30,853 nucleotides of DNA from an uncultured bacterium (GCA_903958995.1 CAJBVG010000071.1:1-30853), one strand, 5' to 3'. Shown: positions 6,390 through 13,480, counted from the stretch's first letter. The notes: generated by a model from the sequence alone, not told the origin. Program-made: numbers and translations.

Positions 6390-7487
6390 ATGAGAAATAA
6401 ACTACTACTATTTTCTATTTTCGTTTTACTATTCTCTTCTTGTAAAGTAGGGCGATTTTTCATTTATAATTTTGCTGATATTAACGATCACAAGAAATTT
6501 CCATCTAGAGAATTAGTGTCTTCAAGGACACCATTCCAATTCATTGACGGGAAAAACAAAATCGCTGAACCTGTATTAAATACTACTGCTGGCGTACTTT
6601 CTCTTAATCAACTAAATGAAAAGCATAAAACGGTAGCTTTTTTAATTATTAGAAATGACAGCTTATTGTTTGAACAATATTATAATGGGTATTCGCATGA
6701 ACGAGTAGTGCCATCGTTCTCTGTTGCCAAGTCATTTACATCAGCATTAATTGGTTGTGCAATTGATGATGGATTGATAAAATCGGTGAATGAACCTATT
6801 ACAAATTACATCCCAGAATTAAAGAAAAATGGTTTTGATAAAGTCACTATTCGTCACGTATTATTAATGACTTCTGGATTGAAATTTAACGAAAGTTATT
6901 ACAACCCATTTGGTGATGCTGCTACATTTTATTACGGAAGAAAATTGCGAAAATCGATTGCGAAAATGAAATTAGAAACCGAACCTGGAACCGAATTCGA
7001 GTACCAAAGTGGGAACACTCAATTGCTCGGATTAATTTTAGAACGAGCATTAAAAACAAAAACCGTTACTCAGTATTTACAAGAAAAAATATGGACTCCA
7101 TTGCAAATGGAGACTCCTGCAAGTTGGAGTATTGATAAGAAGAAAGAGGGTTTAGAAAAAACGTTTTGTTGTATAAATGCTTCGGCAATTGACTTTGCAA
7201 AATTCGGCAGGCTCTATTTAAATAAAGGGAATTGGGACGGGCAACAACTGATTTCAAAAGATTGGGTGCAAGAATCAACTAAGTTAGATACGACAGATGG
7301 TAGTGTGCCATATTATCAATACCAATGGTGGTCGGCACGACCGGGAGAAGATTTTTTTGCTGAAGGAATATTAGGTCAGTTTATTTATGTGTATCCAAAA
7401 AAGAATCTAATTATTGTACGTTTAGGTTCATCGTATGATAATGTAAATTGGAGACGAGTATTTGTAAAGTTATCGGAGCAACTTTAA
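6390..7487 (+). CDS. Serine hydrolase lipoprotein (beta-lactamase class C/PBP4 family)
   Basis: This 365-residue protein has a lipoprotein signal: a short basic start, a hydrophobic core at 4-16 and the lipobox FSSC with lipidated C18, so it is exported and membrane-anchored. The catalytic domain carries S111-V-A-K114 (the SxxK nucleophile motif) and Y205 in EYQSGN, the YxS/N-type motif. Family members hydrolyse esters, amides or D-amino-acid peptides; the substrate cannot be told from sequence and resistance should not be assumed. It sits between the heptamer array and a bidirectional terminator, convergent with gyrB. Confidence 0.87.
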   Translation: MRNKLLLFSIFVLLFSSCKVGRFFIYNFADINDHKKFPSRELVSSRTPFQFIDGKNKIAEPVLNTTAGVLSLNQLNEKHKTVAFLIIRNDSLLFEQYYNGYSHERVVPSFSVAKSFTSALIGCAIDDGLIKSVNEPITNYIPELKKNGFDKVTIRHVLLMTSGLKFNESYYNPFGDAATFYYGRKLRKSIAKMKLETEPGTEFEYQSGNTQLLGLILERALKTKTVTQYLQEKIWTPLQMETPASWSIDKKKEGLEKTFCCINASAIDFAKFGRLYLNKGNWDGQQLISKDWVQESTKLDTTDGSVPYYQYQWWSARPGEDFFAEGILGQFIYVYPKKNLIIVRLGSSYDNVNWRRVFVKLSEQL

Positions 7488-7499
7488 AAAGTGAGAAAT

Positions 7500-7534
7500 A
7501 AAAAAACCGTTTAGGAATCCTAAACGGTTTTTTT
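7500..7534. terminator. Bidirectional terminator between the serine hydrolase gene and gyrB
   Basis: A near-perfect palindrome of about 35 bp: an A-run plus ccgtttagga, one central base, then tcctaaacgg plus a T-run. Both strands end in T7, so it can serve both convergent genes. Confidence 0.88.
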
Positions 7535-7539
7535 ATTTC

Positions 7540-7595
7540 TAAATTCTAAATTCTAAATTCTAAATTCTAAATTCTAAATTCTAAATTCTAAATTT
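7540..7595. repeat. Heptamer tandem array TAAATTC, eight units
   Basis: Seven perfect TAAATTC units (7540-7588) and an eighth with one change (TAAATTT) end one base before the gyrB stop codon at 7597. It is the most uniform array in the window. The same word recurs in the array after hemN (30755 onward). Confidence 0.93.
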
Positions 7596-7596
7596 G

Positions 7597-9555
7597 TTAT
7601 ACGTCAATACGAGCATACTTTGCATTTTTCTCAATAAATTCTCTACGAGGAGCTACTTCGTCGCCCATTAGCATAGAGAAAATATGATCGCATTCAGCTG
7701 CATTTTCTATGGTTACTTGGCGTAACGTACGAGACTCAGGATTCATGGTAGTTACCCATAATTGTTCTGCGTTCATCTCTCCCAAACCTTTATAACGTTG
7801 AATGTTTACACTATCTTCTTTACCTGAACCTTTTAATCGTTGAACAGCAATGTCACGTTGATTATCATCCCATGCATATTCTTGTTCTTTACCTTTTTTC
7901 ACTAAGTAAAGTGGAGGAGTAGCAATGTAAATATATCCTGATTCAATTAATTCTTTCATATAGCGGAAGAAGAAAGTTAGGATCAATGTAGTGATATGTG
8001 ATCCGTCAATATCAGCATCCGTCATGATGATAATTTTATGATATCTAAGCTTAACAACATTCAATGCTTTATGATCGTCGACAGTTCCGATACTTACACC
8101 CATAGCGGTGAAGATGTTCTTGATCTCGTCGTTATCATAAATTTTATGTTCCATTGCTTTTTCTACGTTTAAGATTTTACCCTTAAGAGGTAGAATAGCT
8201 TGGAAAGCTCTATTTCTTCCTTGTTTTGCAGTACCACCCGCAGAATCACCCTCGACAAGGTATAATTCGCATAATGCTGGATCTGATTCAGAACAATCGG
8301 AAAGTTTACCTGGCAAACCTGAGCCAGTTAATACATTTTTACGTTGTACTAATTCTCTTGCTTTACGAGCAGCGTTACGAGCTGTAGCAGCTAAAATTAC
8401 TTTCGAAACGATCATCTTCGCTTCACGAGGATTTTCTTCTAGGTAGATATTTAGAATTTCACCTACGGCTTGATCAACCGCACCTGTAACTTCGTTATTT
8501 CCTAACTTCGTTTTTGTTTGTCCTTCGAATTGTGGCTCTTGTACTTTAACTGAAATTACTGCTGTTAATCCTTCACGGAAGTCATCACCTGTAATCTCAA
8601 TTTTTAAATTTTTTAACAAACCAGATTTCTCTGCGTAAGCTTTTAAGGTACGAGTTAAGCCTCTACGGAAACCAGCTACGTGAGTACCACCTTCTATGGT
8701 GTTAATATTATTTACGTATGAGTGTACGTTTTCATTATAAGTACTATTGTATTGAAGAGCAAGTTCAACAGGAATACCTCCTTTGTTTCCGTCTAAATAA
8801 ATAGGCTCAGGAATTAAAGGTTCGCGAGTCCCGTCTAAATATTTCACAAACTCTTTTAATCCACCTTCAGAGTGAAAATTCTCTGTAATAAATACTCCAT
8901 TGTCGTCTTTTTCACGCTCATCAGTTAAAGAAAGTCTAATTCCTTTGTTCAAATAAGCTAACTCTCTTAAACGAGCAGCAAGGGTATCAAACTTAAATTC
9001 TGTAGTTTGAGTGAAAATAGTATCATCTGGTTTAAAGGTGATAATTGTACCTCGTTCAGTAGTAGTACCTATTTCTTTTACATCATATTGAGGTTTACCT
9101 TGTACGTATTCTTGAATGAATACCTTACCATCTTTATAAACTTCAGCCTTTAACGCAATAGAAAGAGCGTTCACGCAACTTACCCCCACACCGTGTAAAC
9201 CACCAGATACTTTATAAGAATCTTTATCGAATTTACCACCGGCGTGTAATACCGTCATAACTACCTCTAAAGCTGATTTTTTCTCTTTAGGGTGCATATC
9301 GGTAGGAATACCACGACCATTATCTTTAACTTTTATGGAGTTGTCTTCTAAAATTGTAACATTGATATCACTACAATGCCCTGCTAATGCTTCGTCAATT
9401 GAGTTATCAACAACCTCATAAACAAGGTGGTGTAACCCTTTTACTCCTGTATCACCAATGTACATCGCCGGACGTTTACGAACGGCTTCTAAACCTTCAA
9501 GAACTTGGATATTATCCGCTGAATAATTCGATTTGTCAATTATTTCCTCTGTCAT
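7597..9555 (-). CDS. gyrB: DNA gyrase subunit B
   Basis: GyrB is the ATPase subunit of gyrase, which introduces negative supercoils. The 652-residue protein shows the GHKL ATP site (EVVDNSIDEA at 47-56 and the GGLHGVGVS lid near 118-126), the QTKTKLGN loop at 346-353, and the TOPRIM metal site E435-GDSAGG with DADID at 513-517. It lacks the large insertion of the 804-residue E. coli protein, as in most bacteria. The start is the ATG at 9555, with a perfect TAnnTTTG element upstream. ParE is a close paralogue; the wording EGDSAGGTAKQGRNR and the length fit GyrB better. GyrA is not in the window. Confidence 0.95.
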   Translation of the reverse strand: MTEEIIDKSNYSADNIQVLEGLEAVRKRPAMYIGDTGVKGLHHLVYEVVDNSIDEALAGHCSDINVTILEDNSIKVKDNGRGIPTDMHPKEKKSALEVVMTVLHAGGKFDKDSYKVSGGLHGVGVSCVNALSIALKAEVYKDGKVFIQEYVQGKPQYDVKEIGTTTERGTIITFKPDDTIFTQTTEFKFDTLAARLRELAYLNKGIRLSLTDEREKDDNGVFITENFHSEGGLKEFVKYLDGTREPLIPEPIYLDGNKGGIPVELALQYNSTYNENVHSYVNNINTIEGGTHVAGFRRGLTRTLKAYAEKSGLLKNLKIEITGDDFREGLTAVISVKVQEPQFEGQTKTKLGNNEVTGAVDQAVGEILNIYLEENPREAKMIVSKVILAATARNAARKARELVQRKNVLTGSGLPGKLSDCSESDPALCELYLVEGDSAGGTAKQGRNRAFQAILPLKGKILNVEKAMEHKIYDNDEIKNIFTAMGVSIGTVDDHKALNVVKLRYHKIIIMTDADIDGSHITTLILTFFFRYMKELIESGYIYIATPPLYLVKKGKEQEYAWDDNQRDIAVQRLKGSGKEDSVNIQRYKGLGEMNAEQLWVTTMNPESRTLRQVTIENAAECDHIFSMLMGDEVAPRREFIEKNAKYARIDV

Positions 9556-9578
9556 ATACTTTAATTTCGCGCTAGCTT

Positions 9579-9586
9579 CAAAGATA
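9579..9586 (-). promoter_or_regulatory. Candidate gyrB -7 element
   Basis: The minus strand reads TATCTTTG, an exact match to TAnnTTTG, 23 bp before the gyrB ATG. TTTG further upstream (plus 9601-9604 CAAA) is only 14 bp away, shorter than the usual -33 spacing. Confidence 0.6.
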
Positions 9587-9663
9587 CCTTTTTAAGAGGG
9601 CAAAGCCTTAAAAAAAGAGCTCGAAAAATCATATTTTTTTCAACATTCTGTTAAGTATTTGTG

Positions 9664-9671
9664 TACTTTTG
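9664..9671 (+). promoter_or_regulatory. Candidate slyD-like gene -7 element, leaderless arrangement
   Basis: TACTTTTG matches TAnnTTTG exactly, and only 7 bp separate it from the ATG at 9679. With the usual start a few bases past the element, the transcript would begin at or almost at the start codon. Confidence 0.6.
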
Positions 9672-9678
9672 TCGCATT

Positions 9679-10194
9679 ATGAAAGTATCTCAAAACAAAG
9701 TAGTTTCCTTAACCTATGAGTTAAGCGTAAATGATGGTGGAGAAGTGTTATTAGTAGAACGCGTAACTCCAGAGCAACCATTCGTATACTTACACGGTAT
9801 GAGCGGATTGCCAGAAAAATTTGAATTAGCCCTTGAAAATTTAGAGCATGGAGCAAATTTCGAATTTGTATTATCGAAAGAAGAAAGTGGTTACGGCGAA
9901 TTCGACGAAACTGCCATTGTTGAACTACCTAAATCGGTATTTTTTGTTGATGGAATATTCGACGAAGAAGTTATAGCAAAAGGAGCTTTTATTCCTATGA
10001 GCGACCAAGAAGGCAATAAAATGCAAGGTTTAGTGGTAGATGTTAATGATGATTTTGTGAAAATGGATTTTAACCATCCTCTAGCAGGTAAAGATTTAAT
10101 GTTCGCTGGTTCAGTTCACGCCATTCGTGAAGCTTCAGATGAAGAATTAGATCATGGTCATGTTCATGGCGAAGGTGGACACCACCACGAATAA
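9679..10194 (+). CDS. FKBP-type peptidyl-prolyl isomerase, SlyD-like
   Basis: This 171-residue protein is a cytoplasmic prolyl isomerase and chaperone of the SlyD type. It opens with an FKBP strand (VVSLTYELSVNDGG), has an insert-in-flap segment from about residue 70 to 125, and closes the FKBP half with DFNHPLAGKDLMF, a family hallmark. The last 15 residues hold six histidines (HGHVHGEGGHHHE), matching the metal-binding tail through which SlyD handles nickel. The ATG at 9679 is preferred to the GTG at 9661, which would put the promoter element inside the coding region. The stop codon runs into the heptamer array at 10194. Confidence 0.92.
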   Translation: MKVSQNKVVSLTYELSVNDGGEVLLVERVTPEQPFVYLHGMSGLPEKFELALENLEHGANFEFVLSKEESGYGEFDETAIVELPKSVFFVDGIFDEEVIAKGAFIPMSDQEGNKMQGLVVDVNDDFVKMDFNHPLAGKDLMFAGSVHAIREASDEELDHGHVHGEGGHHHE

Positions 10195-10266
10195 CTAGTA
10201 GCTGGTAACTAGCGACTAGTAACTAGTTGTTTTTACTAGTCACCAGTCACTAGTCACCAGTCACCA
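10194..10266. repeat. Inverted heptamer arrays (ACTAGTA family) between the slyD-like gene and ompH
   Basis: Five 7-bp words of the ACTAGTA family run from 10194 to 10228. After a short T-rich spacer, words of the reverse-complement family (GTCACCA, GTCACTA) occupy about 10236-10266. The halves are imperfectly complementary and could form a hairpin. The first base of the array is the last base of the preceding stop codon. Confidence 0.8.
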
Positions 10267-10304
10267 AGCACAAATATTTCAAGTCTCAAATCCCATCATA
10301 TCTA

Positions 10305-10901
10305 ATGAAACAAAGCAACCTTATCTTCAATGTAATTATCGCTATTGCTGTAGTAGTATTATATATTCTACATTTCACGTCAAGTTCTACAAGCCCAGTA
10401 TTTGCTGGTGCTTCAGATAGTACGCGTGTAGTTGATGCAACAGCGCAAACGGTTTATGTAAATGGTGATTCGTTATTAGAGAATTACGAGTATTTCAAAA
10501 AAGCTAAAAAAGATTTTGAGACTAAGACAGCACTTACTGAAAATGAAATAACAGCAAAAAGAACTACACTTGAACGTGAATTTGCTAATTATCAACAAAC
10601 TGGTGCAAGTTTATCTACTGATCAACGTGCTAAAATTGAAGAAGTACTCATGCGAAAAGAGCAAGAGCTACGTGCCTTCAGTGAAAATGCAGCTGCGAAA
10701 CTTCAAGAAGAGCAGGTGAAATTCAATGAGAAGTTATTCGATAAAGTATCAGATTACCTTAAATCACATACTAAAGGTAAGAGCTATAAAATTGTAATGA
10801 ATTATACTAAAGGTACTGGTATTTTATATGCTAGCGATAGTTTAGATATTACTACTGAGGTTTTGAAAGGCTTGAATGAGCAATACAAGAAGGAGAATTA
10901 A
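10305..10901 (+). CDS. OmpH/Skp-like periplasmic chaperone family protein
   Basis: This 198-residue protein has one N-terminal hydrophobic segment (about residues 8-26), acting as an uncleaved anchor or a signal sequence, and then a charged region rich in Glu, Lys and Ala from about 50 to 150 with coiled-coil character. The opening VYVNGDSLLENYEYFKKAKKDFE fits the OmpH family, in which Skp holds outer-membrane proteins during transport. The C-terminal part (KIVMNYTKGTGILYASDSLDIT) is also typical. Cargo and cleavage are not visible. The final codon and stop are the first unit of the next heptamer array. Confidence 0.85.
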   Translation: MKQSNLIFNVIIAIAVVVLYILHFTSSSTSPVFAGASDSTRVVDATAQTVYVNGDSLLENYEYFKKAKKDFETKTALTENEITAKRTTLEREFANYQQTGASLSTDQRAKIEEVLMRKEQELRAFSENAAAKLQEEQVKFNEKLFDKVSDYLKSHTKGKSYKIVMNYTKGTGILYASDSLDITTEVLKGLNEQYKKEN

Positions 10902-10993
10902 GAATTAAGAATTAGGAATTAGGAATTGAAATTTAGTTATTAGGTTATTAGGTTGACTTAGTTCAAAAAAATAAATCTTACCCATTACCCATT
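10895..10993. repeat. Three successive short-word arrays between ompH and guaD
   Basis: Five heptamers of the GAATTAA/GAATTAG family occupy 10895-10929, starting inside the ompH coding end. Two GTTATTAG octamers follow at about 10935-10950, and two ACCCATT heptamers at 10980-10993, ending one base before the guaD ATG at 10995. Three unrelated words thus fill most of one 93-bp gap. Confidence 0.72.
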
Positions 10994-10994
10994 A

Positions 10995-11471
10995 ATGCAT
11001 ACTGATCACGAAGCTTTTATGCGTGAAGCCATTAGGCTTTCAATAGAAAATGTAGTTACCAAAAAAGGTGGCCCTTTTGCTTGCGTGATTGTAAAAAATG
11101 GTGAAATAGTAGCTTCAGGAACTAATCAGGTAACTTCTTCAAATGATCCTACAGCGCATGCTGAAATAGTAGCCATTCGTAATGCTTGCTCATCGTTAGG
11201 GAGTTTTCAATTAGATGATTGTGATATTTATACCAGTTGTGAGCCTTGCCCAATGTGCCTTTCAGCTATTTATTGGTCCCGAGCTCGTCATATCTATTTT
11301 GCAAATACAAAATCAGACGCCGCAAAAATCAATTTCGACGATCAATTTATTTATGATGAGATTTTGAAAGACTTAAGCGAACGAAAAATTCCTATGGCTC
11401 AAGTATTAAGGGAAGAAGCAATACAAGCTTTTGAGCTGTGGTATAAATTAGACGGAAATATTCAATATTGA
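10995..11471 (+). CDS. guaD: Guanine deaminase (cytidine-deaminase fold)
   Basis: This 158-residue zinc enzyme would deaminate guanine to xanthine in purine salvage. The zinc ligands are H55 (HAE, with catalytic E57), C85 and C88 (EPCPMC). The phrases GGPFACVIVK, SNDPTAHAE and TSCEPCPMCLSAIYWSRA, and the FDDQFIYDEI segment, match the Bacillus GuaD type more than tRNA adenosine deaminase TadA. Length agrees with GuaD (about 156 residues). The ATG at 10995 directly follows a doubled ACCCATT word. No other purine gene is adjacent. Confidence 0.9.
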   Translation: MHTDHEAFMREAIRLSIENVVTKKGGPFACVIVKNGEIVASGTNQVTSSNDPTAHAEIVAIRNACSSLGSFQLDDCDIYTSCEPCPMCLSAIYWSRARHIYFANTKSDAAKINFDDQFIYDEILKDLSERKIPMAQVLREEAIQAFELWYKLDGNIQY

Positions 11472-11513
11472 TATTATTACTAACTGATTTTTAGTTTGTT
11501 GTAAATATTTTTT

Positions 11514-11627
11514 AGAAAAATCCTTGATTTTTCTCTACGTAGTTTTACGTAGAGAAAAAAAATGAAAATTACGTAGTTTTACGTATTTACAATGAACTAA
11601 ATCCTTCTCACCTTAGTGGAAAGATTT
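11514..11627 (+). promoter_or_regulatory. Stacked and overlapping hairpins upstream of the small-protein ORFs
   Basis: Hairpin A is agaaaaatc (11514-11522) with gatttttct (11526-11534). Hairpin B is a perfect 14-bp stem, 11528-11541 with 11546-11559, loop gttt. A and B share 11528-11534, so they cannot form together. Hairpin C (11599-11611 with 11616-11627, loop CTTA, one bulge and one mismatch) ends four bases before the ATG at 11632. This looks like a leader with alternative folds, but function is inference and no energy was computed. Confidence 0.5.
11536..11585. promoter_or_regulatory. Two copies of TACGTAgtttTACGTA (possible operator)
   Basis: A 16-bp palindromic element occurs at 11536-11551 and again, identically, at 11570-11585, with starts 34 bp apart. 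Each contains two TACGTA hexamers whose starts are 10 bp apart, one helical turn. The four hexamers look like a dimer-pair binding site for a DNA-binding regulator; TAC...GTA half sites occur in NarL/FixJ-type operators, but the regulator here is unknown. Confidence 0.5.
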
Positions 11628-11631
11628 AGCC

Positions 11632-11808
11632 ATGAAAAAAAGTAAAAAGACAATTGAGAATAATAACGCTGAGCTCTCCAATTCAGAAGGTATTATCGGA
11701 ATGTTAATCGATTTACACACTTTCCCTTTAGAAAGTGATGAGGATCTTGCTGAAAAAAAGAAAATAGTAACTGAAATTCAGGAAAACTTAAACACAACTA
11801 AAAAATAA
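11632..11808 (+). CDS. Small hypothetical protein, 58 aa
   Basis: An ATG at 11632 opens a 58-residue frame ending in TAA at 11806-11808. The N-terminus is basic (MKKSKKTIENNN), followed by IIGMLIDLHTFPLESDEDL and a charged, probably helical tail ending in TTKK. It has no membrane segment and no family I recognise. Codon use (AAA, GAA, TTA, ATT) fits the neighbouring genes. It lies downstream of the palindromic leader, and 29 bp before a second small ORF, both ahead of a terminator, which supports a real bicistronic unit. It could still be chance in AT-rich DNA. Confidence 0.55.
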   Translation: MKKSKKTIENNNAELSNSEGIIGMLIDLHTFPLESDEDLAEKKKIVTEIQENLNTTKK

Positions 11809-11837
11809 TTACACAATAAGCTCTAAATAAATTTACC

Positions 11838-11918
11838 ATGACAATCATTATTACGTTCCTCATCCTTTTAAACATCGCTTTAGTTCTCGCATTGAGAAAG
11901 TCTAAAGGCCAGATGTAA
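11838..11918 (+). CDS. Small single-pass membrane peptide, 26 aa
   Basis: The frame from ATG 11838 encodes 26 residues: about 18 hydrophobic residues (TIIITFLILLNIALVLAL) and then a basic tail RKSKGQM. That is the shape of an N-out/C-in single-span peptide, as in small membrane regulators, respiratory-complex accessory peptides or type I toxins; sequence alone does not decide. It follows the 58-aa ORF by 29 bp and precedes a strong terminator by 19 bp, so both would share a transcript. Confidence 0.5.
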   Translation: MTIIITFLILLNIALVLALRKSKGQM

Positions 11919-11937
11919 AAAAATCACTCTAAACGTT

Positions 11938-11965
11938 AAGCCAGTCGTTACGATTGGCTTTTTTT
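11938..11965 (+). terminator. Intrinsic terminator of the small-ORF unit
   Basis: The arms aagccagtcg (11938-11947) and cgattggctt (11951-11960) form a 10-bp stem with one G-T pair and a 3-nt loop, followed by T-rich sequence to 11965. It separates the small ORFs from the dcw operon. Confidence 0.85.
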
Positions 11966-12045
11966 ATGCCCTAAGGTTTCCTTAAACACTCTTTTTTCTA
12001 ATAAATGCGAAAATAAACACGCTATAGGCATGTTGATAACTTTTT

Positions 12046-12070
12046 GTGGTAGAAAGTGGTAAAAAGTGGT
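12046..12070 (+). promoter_or_regulatory. MraZ operator: three GTGGT repeats spaced 10 bp
   Basis: GTGGT occurs at 12046-12050, 12056-12060 and 12066-12070, each separated by five A-rich bases; TTGAT at 12076-12080 continues the phase as a degenerate fourth unit. MraZ is known to bind tandem TGGG-type repeats with 5-bp spacers upstream of its own gene. Location (45 bp before the mraZ ATG), number and period all fit autoregulation. 11966-12045 shows no other clear element. Confidence 0.8.
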
Positions 12071-12114
12071 AAGATTTGATAATTTTACACTAGAAAAAGA
12101 AGCCAAAAGTAGAA

Positions 12115-12579
12115 ATGACACAGTTTTTAGGAGAATTTGAATGCAAGCTAGATCCCAAAGGAAGGGTAATGCTTCCTGCTGGATTGAAAAAGCAGCTTTC
12201 GCCCGAAGCTCAAGATCGTTTCGTTATTAATCGTGGCTTCGAGAAGTGTTTAGTCATGTATCCTTTAAACGAATGGAAAATCATTAGTGAAGAGGTAAAT
12301 GGATTAAATCTTTATTCTAAAAAGAACAGAGAATTCGCTCGTTATTTTTTCCGTGGTGCTTCCGAATTATCGTTAGATGCTACAAGTCGTTTATTACTTC
12401 CAAAATCTTTATTGGAATATGCTTCAATAGAAAAAGATGTAGTGCTATTCGCTTACTCTAATCGAATTGAAGTTTGGTCGAAAGCAAACTACGATACTAT
12501 GTTAGGCGACGAGCCTGAAGACTTTGCAAGTTTAGCAGAGGAAGTAATGGCAAAAAATAAATCTAACGCGAATGACTAG
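12115..12579 (+). CDS. mraZ: MraZ, transcriptional regulator of the dcw operon
   Basis: This 154-residue protein consists of two SpoVT/AbrB-like halves, each with the conserved loop: DPKGRVMLPAGL near 13-24 and DATSRLLLPKSL near 88-99. MraZ forms a ring-shaped oligomer that binds the repeats upstream and represses its own operon. The ATG at 12115 gives the expected start MTQFLGEF. The C-terminus (DEPEDFASLAEEVMAKNKSNAND) is acidic and variable. It is the first gene of the dcw cluster and overlaps rsmH by 8 bp. Confidence 0.96.
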   Translation: MTQFLGEFECKLDPKGRVMLPAGLKKQLSPEAQDRFVINRGFEKCLVMYPLNEWKIISEEVNGLNLYSKKNREFARYFFRGASELSLDATSRLLLPKSLLEYASIEKDVVLFAYSNRIEVWSKANYDTMLGDEPEDFASLAEEVMAKNKSNAND

Positions 12580-13480
12580 CTATCATCAACCGGTGATGCT
12601 TAACGAATGTTTAGAAGGCTTAAACATTCAGAAAAATGGAATTTATGTAGACGTCACCTTTGGTGGAGGTGGACATTCAAATGCAATATTAGAACAACTT
12701 GGTCCGGAAGGTAAGTTAATTGGTTTTGATCAAGATCCTGATGCTCGAAAAAATATTCCTAATGATGATCGTTTTATTTTTTTAGATCAAAATTTTCAAT
12801 TTCTAAAAAACCAGTTGAGGTTTTTAGGAATTCAAAAAGTAGATGGAATACTAGCAGACTTGGGCGTTTCATCGCATCAGTTTGATGCAGCCGATAGAGG
12901 ATTCTCTATACGTTTTGATGCAACACTTGATATGCGTATGGATCAGTCGAGAGAAAAAGATGCGAAGTATATACTTAACCATTATGCTGAAGAAGATTTG
13001 CATAAGATTTTCGGAATGTACGGTGAAGTTCATAATGCTAGAAGTTTAGCAGCATTAATATCTAAAGCACGAGTAATTCAACCTATCGAAACGGTAACAA
13101 GCTTCAAAGAGCTTATTCGTCCGATGGTAAAGCGTGGTAAAGAGAATCAATATTATGCTCAAGTATTTCAAGCCTTGCGTATAGAAGTGAACGAAGAGCT
13201 TGAGGTATTAAAAGATTTTTTAGTGCAAAGTGCTGAAGTTCTTAAACCAGGAGGAAGGTTGGTCGTGATGTCTTATCATTCTTTAGAAGATAGGCTTGTG
13301 AAGAATTTTATACAAAAAGGAAAATTCTCTGGTGAAGTTGAAAAAGATCTTTATGGTAATTCATTCACACCATTAAAAGCTATTACACGCAAAACTGTAG
13401 TAGCAACAGAAGAAGAAGTGAAAATTAATAATAGAGCACGTAGTGCAAAACTTAGAATAGCAGAAAAAGTAGATGAATAA
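12572..13480 (+). CDS. rsmH: 16S rRNA m4C1402 methyltransferase
   Basis: RsmH (MraW) N4-methylates C1402 of 16S rRNA using S-adenosylmethionine. The 302-residue protein begins with the conserved HQPVMLNECLEGL, then YVDVTFGGGGHS with the SAM glycine loop at 31-35, GFDQDPDA for the ribose, LGVSSHQFD and the C-terminal VMSYHSLEDR segment. Length is close to the E. coli enzyme (313). It overlaps mraZ and ftsL by 8 bp each, consistent with translational coupling. Confidence 0.97.
   Translation: MTSYHQPVMLNECLEGLNIQKNGIYVDVTFGGGGHSNAILEQLGPEGKLIGFDQDPDARKNIPNDDRFIFLDQNFQFLKNQLRFLGIQKVDGILADLGVSSHQFDAADRGFSIRFDATLDMRMDQSREKDAKYILNHYAEEDLHKIFGMYGEVHNARSLAALISKARVIQPIETVTSFKELIRPMVKRGKENQYYAQVFQALRIEVNEELEVLKDFLVQSAEVLKPGGRLVVMSYHSLEDRLVKNFIQKGKFSGEVEKDLYGNSFTPLKAITRKTVVATEEEVKINNRARSAKLRIAEKVDE

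Noticed and set aside
6390..7487. Serine hydrolase as an antibiotic-resistance beta-lactamase
   Set aside because: The SxxK and YxS motifs are shared by a broad esterase/peptidase family; lipoprotein form and sequence do not show beta-lactam hydrolysis.
9661..9678. GTG start for the SlyD-like protein
   Set aside because: It would place the perfect -7 element inside the coding region and add residues (MYFCRI) not seen in the family.
11562..11576. Four-codon frame as a leader peptide
   Set aside because: A frame this short arises easily by chance and there is no ribosome-binding signal; only mentioned within the leader finding.
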